Positions 33,402-45,389 of a DNA stretch of 64,000 nucleotides are shown piece by piece. Location of the stretch: contig MU001516.1 of NCBI GenBank assembly GCA_010093485.1, forward strand, positions 186,001 through 250,000. Reading direction: 5' to 3'. Positions within the stretch are counted from its first letter, which is position 1. Every line of letters begins with the position of its first letter. The translations under genes and the position numbers were made by a program. The notes under the pieces were generated by a model, which was not told the DNA's origin, made no database searches, and worked only from the letters and a program-made list of their open reading frames with translations. This DNA comes from Karstenula rhodostoma CBS 690.94 (Eukaryota > Ascomycota > Dothideomycetes > Pleosporales > Didymosphaeriaceae).

Positions 33402-35811
33402 ATGAAGACCTGGCACGATGCTGAAGTCCAACGCGGGCAGGACCCTCGCGCGCGGAGACGAACGCGATGGCTGCTGTTGACCGCCGCTGCAGCCACAGCG
33501 CTGATCTTTTACCAATTCCCTCTCGTCAGAGTGACTATCCTGCAGCACTGCTCGAGACGCGGAGGCGACGGCGACGTGGTCAGTCCACAGTGGGAAAACT
33601 TCAATTGGGATGCGGTAAGCGGGTCTGCGTTCCCTTCGGCTTTGCTACCGGTATCGGCCTTCGCACGTCGAGAATTCGACGCAACCTCCAGGGGAGTATG
33701 TTGGTGTATTCGACTAGTCTAGCCGTCACGCTACATATACCTCACCGTTGAATGCCGTCCCGCCCTTACTCGATGGCGCTGTGGAACTGAGCACGTGGGT
33801 TGCAACCACACCGCCTTCAATTTTGCACGTCGGACAAAGACGTTTTGGTGTCCAGCAGGAGCACCTCGTCTTCTAGCCGTAGCGTCGAACACAAATTTGC
33901 TACGACACCACGCTGTGGCTGACTTTGACCCAGATCAATGCAACTGAAGAATTGCAGTTCCATCCCTGCTGGGATGACTTTCAATGCGCGAAGCTCCAGG
34001 TACCTCTGGACTGGTTCAACGGCACGCATGAAAACGCTTCAGCCAGCATCGCCATCGCCAAACTTCCAGCAGAAGTTCCCGTAGATGATCCTCGCTATGC
34101 AGGCCCGATTCTCATCAATCCAGGCGGGCCTGGGGGCTCTGGAATCGCGCTGGCTCTCATGCAAGCACACCAGCTGCGAACCATTGTAGCCCCGTCATTC
34201 GGGGATAAATCAAAAGGCAAGTACTACGATATCCTGGGTTTCGATCCTCGTGGAATTGGCTTCACCCAGCCGCTCGCCCAGTGCATGCCCGACAACCCTT
34301 CTGCATGGTCGTGGAAGCTTCGTGAGACTACAGAGGGCATCCTTGGAAGTTCAGATGCTGCTTTAGGACGTCTCTGGTCTATGTCGCATGCCTTCGGCGC
34401 AGCTTGTAAAGAGCACTCCGAGGCAAGCGGAGAACCGGACATCAAGCAGTATATCTCGACGGCTTCTGTCGCTCGCGATATGCTCGAGATTGCCGAAAGG
34501 CACGCCAAGTGGGTGGTTGACAAGTCGAACCAGCTCGCGAAGGAAGGGCATTCTACGAGGGTTCAAGCTTCGAGCAGTGACAACGACCAGACGATCTACA
34601 AGCACGGCGAGGTCAACTTGACATACATTGGGTTTAGCTACGGCACTTATCTGGGCTCAACATTCGCCGCAATGTTTCCTGATCGTGTTGGCCGATTGGT
34701 GCTGGACGGTGTTGTCAATGTCGTCGATTACAACAACGGATTGGCCCAAGGCAGCTTGCACGACACCGAGAAGGACATGAAATCGTTCTACACCTTCTGT
34801 GCCAGCGCGGGGCCCGAAGCCTGTCCTCTTGCGGCTTCCACCGCCAGCGTCGAGGACATCGAGCAGCGCACCCAGCGCATCATCAAGTCTCTCTACCACA
34901 ACCCCATTGGCATCCACACTGCCCAAGGCCCTGAGATCTTCACATACAGCGACTTGAAAGCGGTCATCTTCGCCGGCCTATACCAGCCCAGCCTCGTGTT
35001 CCCTGGCCTCGCCTACATCCTCCTCGCCATAGAAGAAAGGAGGGGTCCAGTTCTCGAAGCTATCGGGAATGCACTCCGCGACTCTCACATCTACACCTGT
35101 CCTGCCGTAAACGGCTCCGCGACCCTCCCCTCCACCTACGACACAGCGCAAGACGCGATCCTCTGCGGCGACGGCGTCCCCCACCCCGACCTCGACATCG
35201 CGGGGATGGAGGCCTACTGGCAGCTCCTCGAAAGCATATCCCCCGCCGCCGCCGGCATCTGGGCGATGCTCCGCATGAAGTGCTCCGCGTGGCCCATCAC
35301 GCCGCTCTACACCTTCGGCCGCGACGACAACTTCCACGGCAACACGAGCCACCCCGTCCTCTTCATCTCCAACACCGCAGACCCCGTCACCCCGCTGCGC
35401 AGCGCAAAAGCCATGTCCGCCCGCTTCCCCGGCAGCGAGCTCCTGGTGCAGGACTCGGCGGGCCACTGCGCGCTCTCGGTCCCCACCGCGTGCACTGTGG
35501 CGGCGGTGAAGACGTACTTCCAGACCGGCGACCTCCCGGCGCCGGACACGCTGTGTGTCCCGCCGGCCAGCCCGTGGAGTCTGAACTCGACGGACCCGAA
35601 GAGCCCGTTCTACGACCCGAGTCTGGGGCAGGCGGTGCTGGTCGCGCAGGCGGGGATGGAGGAGGAGATGGAGGCAGCGCGGAGCTTGCAGGAGTGGGCG
35701 GCGCGGAACTTGAAATTTGGACGGGCGCATTTGGGGCAGAGGGTTGATGATGTGGTGGCGATGGCGATGGCGTGGGGGAAGGGGGGCGAAAGGGGCAAGG
35801 ATGAATTGTGA
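33402..35811 (+). CDS. Membrane-anchored TAP-like alpha/beta hydrolase ending in KDEL (696 aa, two exons)
   Basis: Exon 1 is 33402-33614 and exon 2 is 33934-35811. The 319-nt intron (GTAAGC, GCTGACTTTGACCCAG) is long for this region, so a missed small exon is possible. After a basic stretch (RARRRTR), residues about 23-42 form a signal anchor (WLLLTAAAATALIFYQF). FHPCWDDFQCAKLQVPLDW and ILINPGGPGGSG match fungal TAP-type serine hydrolases. The triad is complete: GFSYG with Ser about 306, NTADPVTP with Asp about 554 and SAGHCAL with His about 582, the last two in the TAP C-terminal domain. Family members release N-terminal peptides (prolyl or tripeptidyl aminopeptidase). The protein ends GKDEL, a KDEL retrieval signal, so it probably resides in the ER lumen rather than being secreted. 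Confidence 0.85.
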
Positions 35812-36550
35812 GGTGCAGAGGGAGGTGGTGTTGGGCATGTTTGGCTGGCTGCCTTTGGGTTCTTTCCTTTCCTTTTGCTTTGCTTTGCTTTTCTTTGCAT
35901 GGCGATGGCGATGGCGAGCGCGTACTATCTCCTCCCTACCTATTGGCATCAGAATGAATCCTCCATTTTACCCCATCTTAACCTGGATATCCCTTCGAAA
36001 GCACATCGCCTCATGTTCTCCTGGGTACTGTCTACCTACCTTGCCCCTATTGCGACTACATACTCGATCCGTTCTGCTCCACTCTCGCGAGCGATGATAC
36101 TCACCACCACCATCCCCACTCTCGACACACGCGACGGCCTCGTCTCTCATTTTTCTGGATAAGCTGAGAAGACGGATTGGGGCGGTGGGAAAAACACATC
36201 CACAACTGTCATACAGCCTGTGTGTGTGGGTGCGCGCTTCCCACACCCTCATTCCACCACCATGTGCCCGAGTTTAAGAAAAAAAAAAAAAAAAAAAAAG
36301 AGAGATGATCCAAACGACTTCGCGCCGGAACCACAACCACGCATCCGCACCTTTCATGCAGCGTGTTCTGGAATTTCCAGCACCTCTCTCCTCAGAGGAA
36401 CGTCCACACACGAGCGTCCCTCCGCCCTCCGCCTCCGCTCTCCTCTCTCGTCTCCAACCTTACCACCACCTACCGAACACCCGAACACTGTGCCGTGCGA
36501 GAAGAGACACCACACCGCAGCCCCCGCCATCAAAACTCGAGGAATAACAC
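35812..36550. other. Intergenic with A21 homopolymer
   Basis: Downstream of the TAP-like gene. The plus strand has a run of 21 A at 36279-36299 after AGTTTAAG. Other parts are C/T-rich. No gene is supported. Confidence 0.6.
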
Positions 36551-39500
36551 CGCATGCCACGCGATAAAACATGCACGCTCTCTAGCAGTATAACATGTAA
36601 TCCCTGCTCACGAATTTCGATGCGGTCAAGCAACATGACTTTACTGGGATTTGGTTTTCGAACAGAGGCAGAAGACGGACGAGGAGTATCGCCGTGCTTG
36701 CTACTCGCTCTGTCCACGGCGCCGCGCGGCATACGGTATTTGTCGCCACGATTTGGTTTCTCCCGCTTATGGGGAAGGGGCGAGTGTCGGAAGGTGGCAT
36801 GCTGGTCAACGCATACTCGATGATAGCCGAGTTTGGGAAACCGAGCCATGACGCGCGTCGCAGGGTTTTTGAATAGAAGGTGAGAAGGGTTTACATTGCG
36901 ATAGTGGACAGCTAGCTTTCAGCTCACCAGAGCGCGCAGCATGTAATGGCTGACGTGAACTTTTGGGTTCCCCCTCACAAATGGCTATGACACTTTTATG
37001 TGCTTCTTTCAGAAGAGGGCGGGGAAGTGTTTTACTCGCACGCGTGCCCGGGGGATATGTAGCTGCTTGCAATGTGTTTTGCGCGCTGCTAGGGGGGATC
37101 CTGTGTCAAGGGAGGTACGGGGGGTTTTTTTTTGCGTTTCCCCCACATGTGCAACATTTCTGGCGACTTTACTTTAAGGAAGGGAAGGCATGACGGAAAG
37201 TGTTGTATGATGGCAGATGCTGGAAGGACATCGATATCGCAGTGTGGATTTGCTTGGTGTTGGCCACGCACAGCAGCTTGGTTTCGGTAATGCTTGCGTT
37301 TCTCCTACAGGAACGCCTATACTCTCAGTTTCCGGGTATTTTGGGAAGTAGGAAAGAGGTGTTTTGAGTCGCATGCGCAGATATGTAATCCACTTTGAAT
37401 GGCGTTTGTGGGCTGCCGAGCGGGAAATCTTTCATGTTGAGGAGGGCGCGAACACACACGACATTTTGTTTGTGGCTTCTTGTTTTGAGTTGCGAGCGTG
37501 CGCGGTAGGTGTTGAGCTTGGGAAGGTATGGAGATGTGTTCTGCGGTGACAGGCGCAGATGGAAGACATGATCTGGGCATTTGGTAAGTTCTCGCCACTG
37601 CCAAATACATATGCTCCGGCATCCCCGCATGTCATGTGGACGCGAATTTGGGATTTGAAGTTGTCGGACAGGCATAGCGGCTAGTGGTGTGGTGTATTTC
37701 TCCTCAGTAAACGATCCATCATATTAATTTTCGGCCACTTTTGAGAAGAGGCGGGCGTGTCTGCAGTCGCACGCGCACCAGAGACATGCTTCAGTCCAGA
37801 AGTCTTTTTTGTGCGTCAAGCGCTGAAGTGCTTGCACTGGCGATGGGGCGTGGACACGAGCTCACACAGCATCACAAGCACGGTTCTTTCTTTTGGGTTT
37901 CGGGAAGAGAATCATGCGAACATCCTGCAGTTTCATCGAGACTTGAGTCGTGCAGCGTTTTATCCTTCATACCCAGAGCACATATACCCTTAGCAAGAAG
38001 GTTGCGCTGCCGAGCACATGAGAGGCCCATGAACTATCATTGAACTCCAGAGAAAGAGACATACGAGAGCTCGAAAGGGTCTTTTATTTCTCTCACACGA
38101 AGGGGCATCCATCACTCCTGAAGATACTTTTGGAAAGAGAGTGGCGGTTGTGTGAGGTACGAGGAGAAACATGTATTGTGAGAGATAAATGTTGCGCGAC
38201 CGGGCACATGAGTGACCCGCATTCCATCATCGGGCTCCAGGAAAAGAGGCATGCTAATTCTGGATACTTGTTTCGGTTCTCCCACACAAAGAGACATGGG
38301 CCAATCAATACATTAGTTTAGCAAAGAAAGGAGAGGGAGTTTGGTTCTGTGTGAAAATCCCGGGAGGAGCATAGATTGCGAACGAACGATTTTCGGTTCC
38401 AAAACACATGAGCGGCCAGCAAAGCAACTTCGTACTCCGGGAAAAGAAGCAAGGTAGAGGTTGTAAAGTTTTTTTTTTTTTTCTCCTGGACAAAGGGGCA
38501 TGGGCCGATCAATCCGCCATTTTAAGAAATAAGACGGAGAGTGTTGGTTGTGCGGTATACTGGAGGACGTATATCCTAAGCTCGGATGTTTTCCGCGCCC
38601 CAAAGCGCATTTTCCGCTGGGGTGAGGTCTTTTTGAAGGGACAAGAGAGAACGCATGGCTAAAGTTGGTGCAGTGTCCTTCTCCACACAGCTGACTATTA
38701 TCAAGTTCCAGGGCGACTTTGGAACATAAGTTGTAGTAGGTCTTTTGTACGGGAACCGGAGAAACATGTAAAACAAATTATACCACCTTGATAGCTCCGT
38801 GTGAGGATCCCTGCGCTGCCGAGGGCATGCCGGCAAAGCAGTAGAGTTTTCGAACCCCAAGGGAAAATGCCAATGATGAGTAGTGGGTAGTGTTTATTGT
38901 GAGGCATACCCAACCCACATCGTGCGATACTCGCGATTTTCTGTGCTCCAGAGCGCATGACCCTCCATTTGGAGACCAAAGGGAAAGACGCATGTTCTGA
39001 AGCATCGCGCTTCTTTGGCCTGTATATATTGTATACGATCACTATGAGGGCGGGTAAATCAATGAAGCAAGGGGGACAAAAAGGAATGGCCTGTATATAT
39101 ACCGGGGGAACATGTATGGTGGGCGTCGTGAAGAATTTGTGTGCTGCTAACTACATGAATACTGCGTGGCTGGGCTTTCTAGGGTCCAAGATCGCGAATA
39201 GTGGGTAGCGACCGGCTCAAGCCTGTTCCCCACCACAAGCACTAAGTATTCATATATACCGGGAGGAATATGTCACCGTGTGGTAGGCTGTTTTTCCGGT
39301 CTGCGGCAAGTATTGACTAAGGAACTCGTTTCTTGAAGTCCGAGGAAAGCAAGCATAAAAGAAGTTGATTTGTCTTTACAGTATGAGCTGGTTCGCAGCA
39401 TGATGCCTTGCGGATTGGTTTTGTAGTCCACTCCATAAACAAAGGTCGCTCTTTTTGGCACACATGATGCCACAGTTCGATTTGATAGCAGGACAGGATA

Positions 39501-42500
39501 AGAGGGGCGTAGCGAGTCGTTGGTTGGATTTTGCTATATTGGCCCTGAACAATCTAAAATACCAAGCTCATGTGTATATTGGAGTAATGCTTCCAAAGAA
39601 AAAGTAGAACATGCGTCAAACCTAGGTATTTAAGAGAAAGATAAGACATTCGAGCTGCCACGAGGCTTTTTAGCACCACAATACGAAGAATATAGCGGCT
39701 CTATAGCTCTGTTTTAGTTATTTTCCCGGGTGTTTATACTTAGCATGGGACTCGTAACACGCAAGCTCATTCATGGTGGAATTTAACCTTAGAAAGAAGA
39801 GACAGAGCATGTTCCGCAAGAAGTATTGTTTTAAGAGACGGACCAGGGATATATCAAACGGACATGTCCTCTCTGAGACAAAATAGTTCTAGAATTACTA
39901 TATGCTAAGCCCAGAATCCGCAGACACATGGGTCTTCCGGTTCATCAGTTGAAGAGGAGAAATCATCGTAACACGTTTGTTGTGACGTACCTTTCAAAAA
40001 GGACAGCATGTGTTGGAACTTGGAAGCTTTTGCGCGACGCACGCGACAGGACATTGATTGGGGGCCGAATTGTTTTTGTTCCGTAGACCAGTTGCGTGAT
40101 GTGGGATGCAGTTCCCGCAGTTACATATGTTGAATGCTTTGTCGATCCGACATGACAAGCTGCTCGATGGTTTGGACAAGGACGACACATTCTTGGTGGC
40201 GAAGAAAGTTTCGGTTAGCACAAGTCCAGCGCCATACAGACTCAGACTATGGCTTTCCCTGTGTTTGTGACAAGTCTCGTATGATAGGAAACATAATAAT
40301 AGTGGTAGCGAATTTTCTTTCAAACTTTTGGGGCGCGATTAGGCAGCACTGTAATTGATAATGTGATCCAACGAGGCGGATTTGTTAAAGAGCCAGTGCC
40401 TAGTTAGCGTGCACAAAGGGTTTATGGCACAGGAAAAGCTGCGCACACAAGCCCTCCTTTCAATAGTGGTAGCGGATTTGTGATAGAAAGAAAGGGACAA
40501 CATACACCGCCAAGTTTCACATATTAACACGAATCCAAAACCATAATAAGGTCATTTGGTCGCTTGTTTTTTCCCTCATGCATGCGTGGCAGATCGCAGT
40601 GGGAGGGTGGCGACATAGTACCAGCACAGCAGAAGTCCGGGGAGGAGGGGAAAGAGCACAGCATAGTGTTCCCGGCTCCGGAATTTTTGGAAGAAAAAGC
40701 AGTCCAACATGCCGGGGCTGGACGGCAATTTTGGACCGAAACGCCATATACTGAGCGGTTGTTGTTTTTTGGTGTGCCCCTGCTTCTTGTTCCTATTAGA
40801 AATGTTGGACGCTGTTTATATGTCATGTTCCTCCTCTTATACAAATATTTGATCACAACAAGCCATGTTGCCGGGAATAGAAGCTCTTCTTACACATTCG
40901 TACTCGCAAGAAGAAGTTCTAAGACAAGCTTATGTCCTGGTCCACCTTCTGGTTAAAGAACAACGATAATAAAGTACATGTTTCCGGGACTCTTAGCTCT
41001 TTCTTTAGATCCACTCTCACAAGAATAACAGGCTTATGCTTGCATACATGTCCTTCGGACTCTGGCACACCAAAAGAAGATCATAACTACATGATGTGTT
41101 GTTCTTCCCCAAGTAAAATCAATTGGTTATTGGTTAATGCTCGGTTCCTTTCCCTCTCCAAGATACCAATAAAAAGGGATATACTGCCATGGACCATGGC
41201 TCTGCCTACACGTCCGCTCTCATAAGAAATGAGAATGGTCATAGACAACATGTCTCTTGACCCTGCCGCTGGGAAAGGAATTCTGGAGCTCTGATACAAA
41301 CAAGCGCACATGGTCATCTTTGTCCAGATCTTGATAGGGACTGGAGCAGGGCATCTAGGCCATCTCTACCGTTTTGTAATGCAGAAAGAAGACATAGCCG
41401 TAGAAGGAGGGTTTTTGTAGCTCAAGCAATGCCAAGCGCACATAGGTTCCTCTATCCGTTTTTTGTAAAGGGAGAGTAGCTAGACAAGCATTGTAATTTA
41501 GCTCGTTCGGAAGGTAGGAAGTAACATAGCATCCACTGGAATGAACTGTTGTTGCTCCAACTAGACAAAGCACATGGTTTCGCTCGTGCCTGGGGTTTTG
41601 TTGCGCAGAATGTTATTAAGAACAACGACCCCACACATGCTACTGTCACTTCTACCGCTTTTAAGAAGAAGGACAGCAGGTCATGGGGCCGTTTTCTCTC
41701 GCTTTTGAGGAGAGGAAGAAGACATCATATTGGACTTTGCCTTTGTGGCGCTGACCAGACCAAAGGCACATTCGCTGCAACGTTTAGTATTTGCAAACGT
41801 ATAAGCATTATATACAACAGTCCATATGTCAACCGGTGGCAAACTTTGTATAGAAGGGTGTCACTGAAGTATAGATCCCGCAAACTATGGCAGTCCTGTC
41901 CAGTCGTGTTAGGAGGGCAGAACGGGCAGCACATATGCCTGTAGTTGCTAGGCTTTGGTGCAGGAGCTTCCAGCCTCGAAGCCATAAATCGATAACCAGG
42001 CTATTTTAGCAGGCAGGACGAGCAGTATATAGTTGCTGTGGGTTTTTAATTGTCGTTCTGCAAACGATCATTGAGAGCGGGACTCCCACAAGTCATCGAA
42101 ATGCCCTCCTGTGGCTTTGGCAAAGAAGGACAAGCTGCACATCGATCGTTCCCTTTTTCACCTCCATTCTCCGCGATGTCATCAGGGTCGCCATTCTTAC
42201 AAGCTATAGGATCATTTCCCACTTTTTTTCGGTGGGAAAAACGAGCAGCACATATAACGCCCCTCGAAGAATTTGTGGTGCAAGAGCGTCCCTCTTGCAA
42301 GTCATGAGTCTGCTCGATGCTTTTTTTGATACGAGAACGTTCATCCCACGAGCCATAGCTCTCTTGTTTGGTCGCTTTGGGAACGCAGGACGAGCAGCAT
42401 ATATAAATGTTTCTGGCCGTATTATAGTGCAGAAATGTCCATCCCGCAACCTTTGAGAACGCTCTCCTTTTGCTTTGGGAAAGAAGCACGAGCAGCACAT

Positions 42501-45110
42501 GTAACGACACGATCCTTTTATAGCACAGGAACGTCCGTCCCGCAAGTCATAGGCATGCAATTTTCTGCTTTAGGAGGGGGCGACGAGCAGGGCATCGAAC
42601 GATGAACGATCGGTTTGGAATACAGGAGCGTCCACCCCTTAGCTATGGTTGCAGCTTTGAGAGGAACGAACGAGCAGCACATATCGTTCGTTCTCAAATA
42701 CTTGGTAGAAGAGCGTCTATCCCGCAAGCCATGCTGCTTATGGTTCGCTATTTCGGAAGCGAAGGACAAGAAGCACATATGATATCCTTGTTCGGCGTGT
42801 ATGGTACAGGAGCTTCCATCCAGAAGCCACCTTTTTTGAGATCTGGCTTTTTCAACAGAGAAGAGCAGGCAGCACACATGAGTTTCCTTGGTTCTCTTTT
42901 GTGGCACAGGAGCGTCCCTCCACCATCGGGGCTAGGCTTATAGTTCTATGGCGGAGACATTTACCTCTGCCATCGCTTGTTTTCTTTTGAAGCAGGAGAG
43001 ACGTCATGTCCGTCCATTACCATCTTTTTGGAGAGCAGGAGGACGAGACATTGGATATCCGCCATATGGTTTGTGAGCGCGACAAGGAGCATATAGCAAA
43101 GAAGGGATGGTTTAGAAAGGGGCGCTATCGGCGGACATTTTCTGTATGATTGCGGAGTTGAGCAAGACGAGAGAGAGGAGGAGACATACGACTAAACTGG
43201 TTGGATTTGGTGAGCAGAACAGGGCAACATAACACTTTCAGCATTTGGTTTTTGAGAGAAGCGGCACGGGCGGACATTGTTTCATTATCCGCACGATTTG
43301 GAAAAGGTGACGGAGAGAACAAGCCATAGTTCCAGAGTGAGGGTACTTAGTGGGCGCAACCAGGAGCATGGCAGGTTCGTACCACGGTTTCGAGGGAGGG
43401 ACCACGAACGGGAATCTGCTCAGCCTGCACGCATTTTGGACAAGGGGAAGGACAGAGCGCGACATGTGCCCATATTTTTCCAGCTTTGGCGAGACATACG
43501 AAGCAGCATAACACGACGGTAACTGAGCTTTGAGAGGCGGCACGGACGGACCTTGCACTTTTTCTTCCCGTTTTTTTTTAGACAGGGGGATGGACAGAAC
43601 GAGACATACATCATGGCTGAGGGTTCTTTGACGAATGGGACAGAGGATCATGTTCCTATGGTGTGAGGGTGGGAAGGCGGGGCAGGTGGACATTTTCCTG
43701 TATCTTCAGCCTTTTATACAAGGAGAGGGACAAAGCGAGACATCGACGATATCTGACATGCTTTTGAGAACGGAACGAGGAACGTCTTCCAGTCTTGCAA
43801 GCAGCGGGAGAGGCGGCACAGAGGGACATCATGTCATGTGTTGTCGATCTCAAACAAGGAGGAGGACAAAGCTGGTGCGGAAAGACATGGTGAACATATC
43901 AACGTTGTTGTTCAGGTCGAGGGAGGACTCCCATGACCACGTTTCTTAGGGACTTTGGACCAGTAGAAAGACATCATACGAAGGGTTTTCCATAGTTGGA
44001 GGTTATCGTGAGCTGTGTAAAGCGAATTTCTGAGCACAGAGTCACACTATATCTTGCCCGAAGGTAAAGGGCAACTCCCATGACCTGGGGAAGCCTCAAT
44101 TTTGGTCCAGCAGAAGAACATGCGATCCGAAGAACACGATTCTTGAGCACAAGCACGCACCGATCTTAGTTTGATATCCGGACACAAACCGCCAGCAACA
44201 TCGGAGCTGTTCAATAGGCGTTTGGAGATAGGTATGGATTGACCGTGTTGTTGCAAAGGAGAATCATAACCATTGTGGGATGTTTTGGTACTACAAGCGC
44301 AGGAGGAAGACAAGAGACATGTCCAGGTGGCAAGGAGATTTTTCGCACTGGGAAAGGTAGGATCGAACGATGTAAGCTTCTCTGTGGCAGGAGGAGGAGG
44401 AGAAGGAGAAGGAGGAGGAACGGAAGACATTTCGTAGGTCTGGGTGATCTTTGTTCGCGCTGGGCGAGACATGAGTGGCTGACGTTGGTTTTAGTGGGCA
44501 GCAGGAAGAGTCTCAGGACATCAATCGTTCGTGTGTTGGATTTTGGTCCGGTTCCGTTGCGCATGCATGATCGCCTTGTAGCATGGTTTGGAGAGGTGAT
44601 CGCGCAGGAAGCAACACATCATCTGGCCAAATGGCTTTTTGGAGAAAGTTCCCCCATTATTTACTCTGCGCCTCTGGCCCATAGACAGGCGAGTGAGTTC
44701 TTTGTCGTAATGCTCCGCCTGGACGCCTATTCCTCGGGACGAGGACATGGCATCGAGTGTGTCGGAGTGTTGAACGTGCTCTGGTCCAAGGGAGAGGCAT
44801 GAAGCTCTGTCTCGGTTTTTTGTTTTTAGACAGGACAAAGCAGACATACTATCTCGAGTCGCTTGCTTTAGACACATCGCAAGCGCGTCAAAGGTGTTTT
44901 GCGCCAACCCCTTAGAGTGCAATTGCACGAGTGACGTGAGTCTCAGAAGTAGAGGAAGAGCGAGAACCTTTTTATGTTGGAAAGTGTAGCACGTTAGTCA
45001 GCGAATATGAGTGCTACATGAGAAATCGGATGGAATTGACGTGGCAAATGCGTTTACTGGGAGATGGGCAGGATGAACAGTCTGCGGGTTTTGTGTCCGT
45101 GTGAGGGCTG
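36551..45110. repeat. Degenerate tandem-repeat zone III (8.5 kb, unit length changes along the zone)
   Basis: No gene is supported here; instead short motifs recur throughout. At 38011-38610 a unit of about 190-200 bp repeats with the landmark GAGCACATGAG or a variant (38011, 38201, 38401, 38601, then about 38818 and 38951). At 42020-42880 a unit of about 88-148 bp repeats: AGGACGAGCAGCACATAT is followed by AGGAGCGTCCATCCCGCAAG and GCTTTGGGAA. The landmark positions are 42021, 42133, 42245, 42393, 42491, 42585, 42673, 42769 and 42869. At 43180-43760 units alternate GACAGAGCGAGACATAC with GGCGGCACGGGCGGACATT. An ACATG/ACATA core recurs throughout. Minus-strand frames show repeated peptides such as MCCS and LRDG, which reflect the repeats. 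Confidence 0.72.
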
Positions 45111-45389
45111 AACTACACCAAAATGCGCGAAATGAGGTGTTTACTATTGGGGTAGAGGTAACTAAGAGTCAAGTATCCAAATGAGAGAATTAAATCCGAA
45201 GCAGTGGTAATGACCACATCAATGATACAATGGGGTCGATCGCAGGCGGTTCCGAGTCCCGTGACCATAGGGCTTAGCGTGGCGCTTGGTCGCGTCTTAG
45301 TATCTAGAAATTTTGAGAGGAACCCCTTCCACATCAAAGCATCTATCTACGCTTCTATTCTATCCCCTTTCTGCCCTTTACTCGCCATC

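Noticed and set aside
42046..42907. Overlapping minus-strand frames with Cys-rich repeats (MCCS, LRDG)
   Set aside because: The peptide repetition follows the 88-148-bp DNA repeat, frames shift between units, and there is no single long frame or start.
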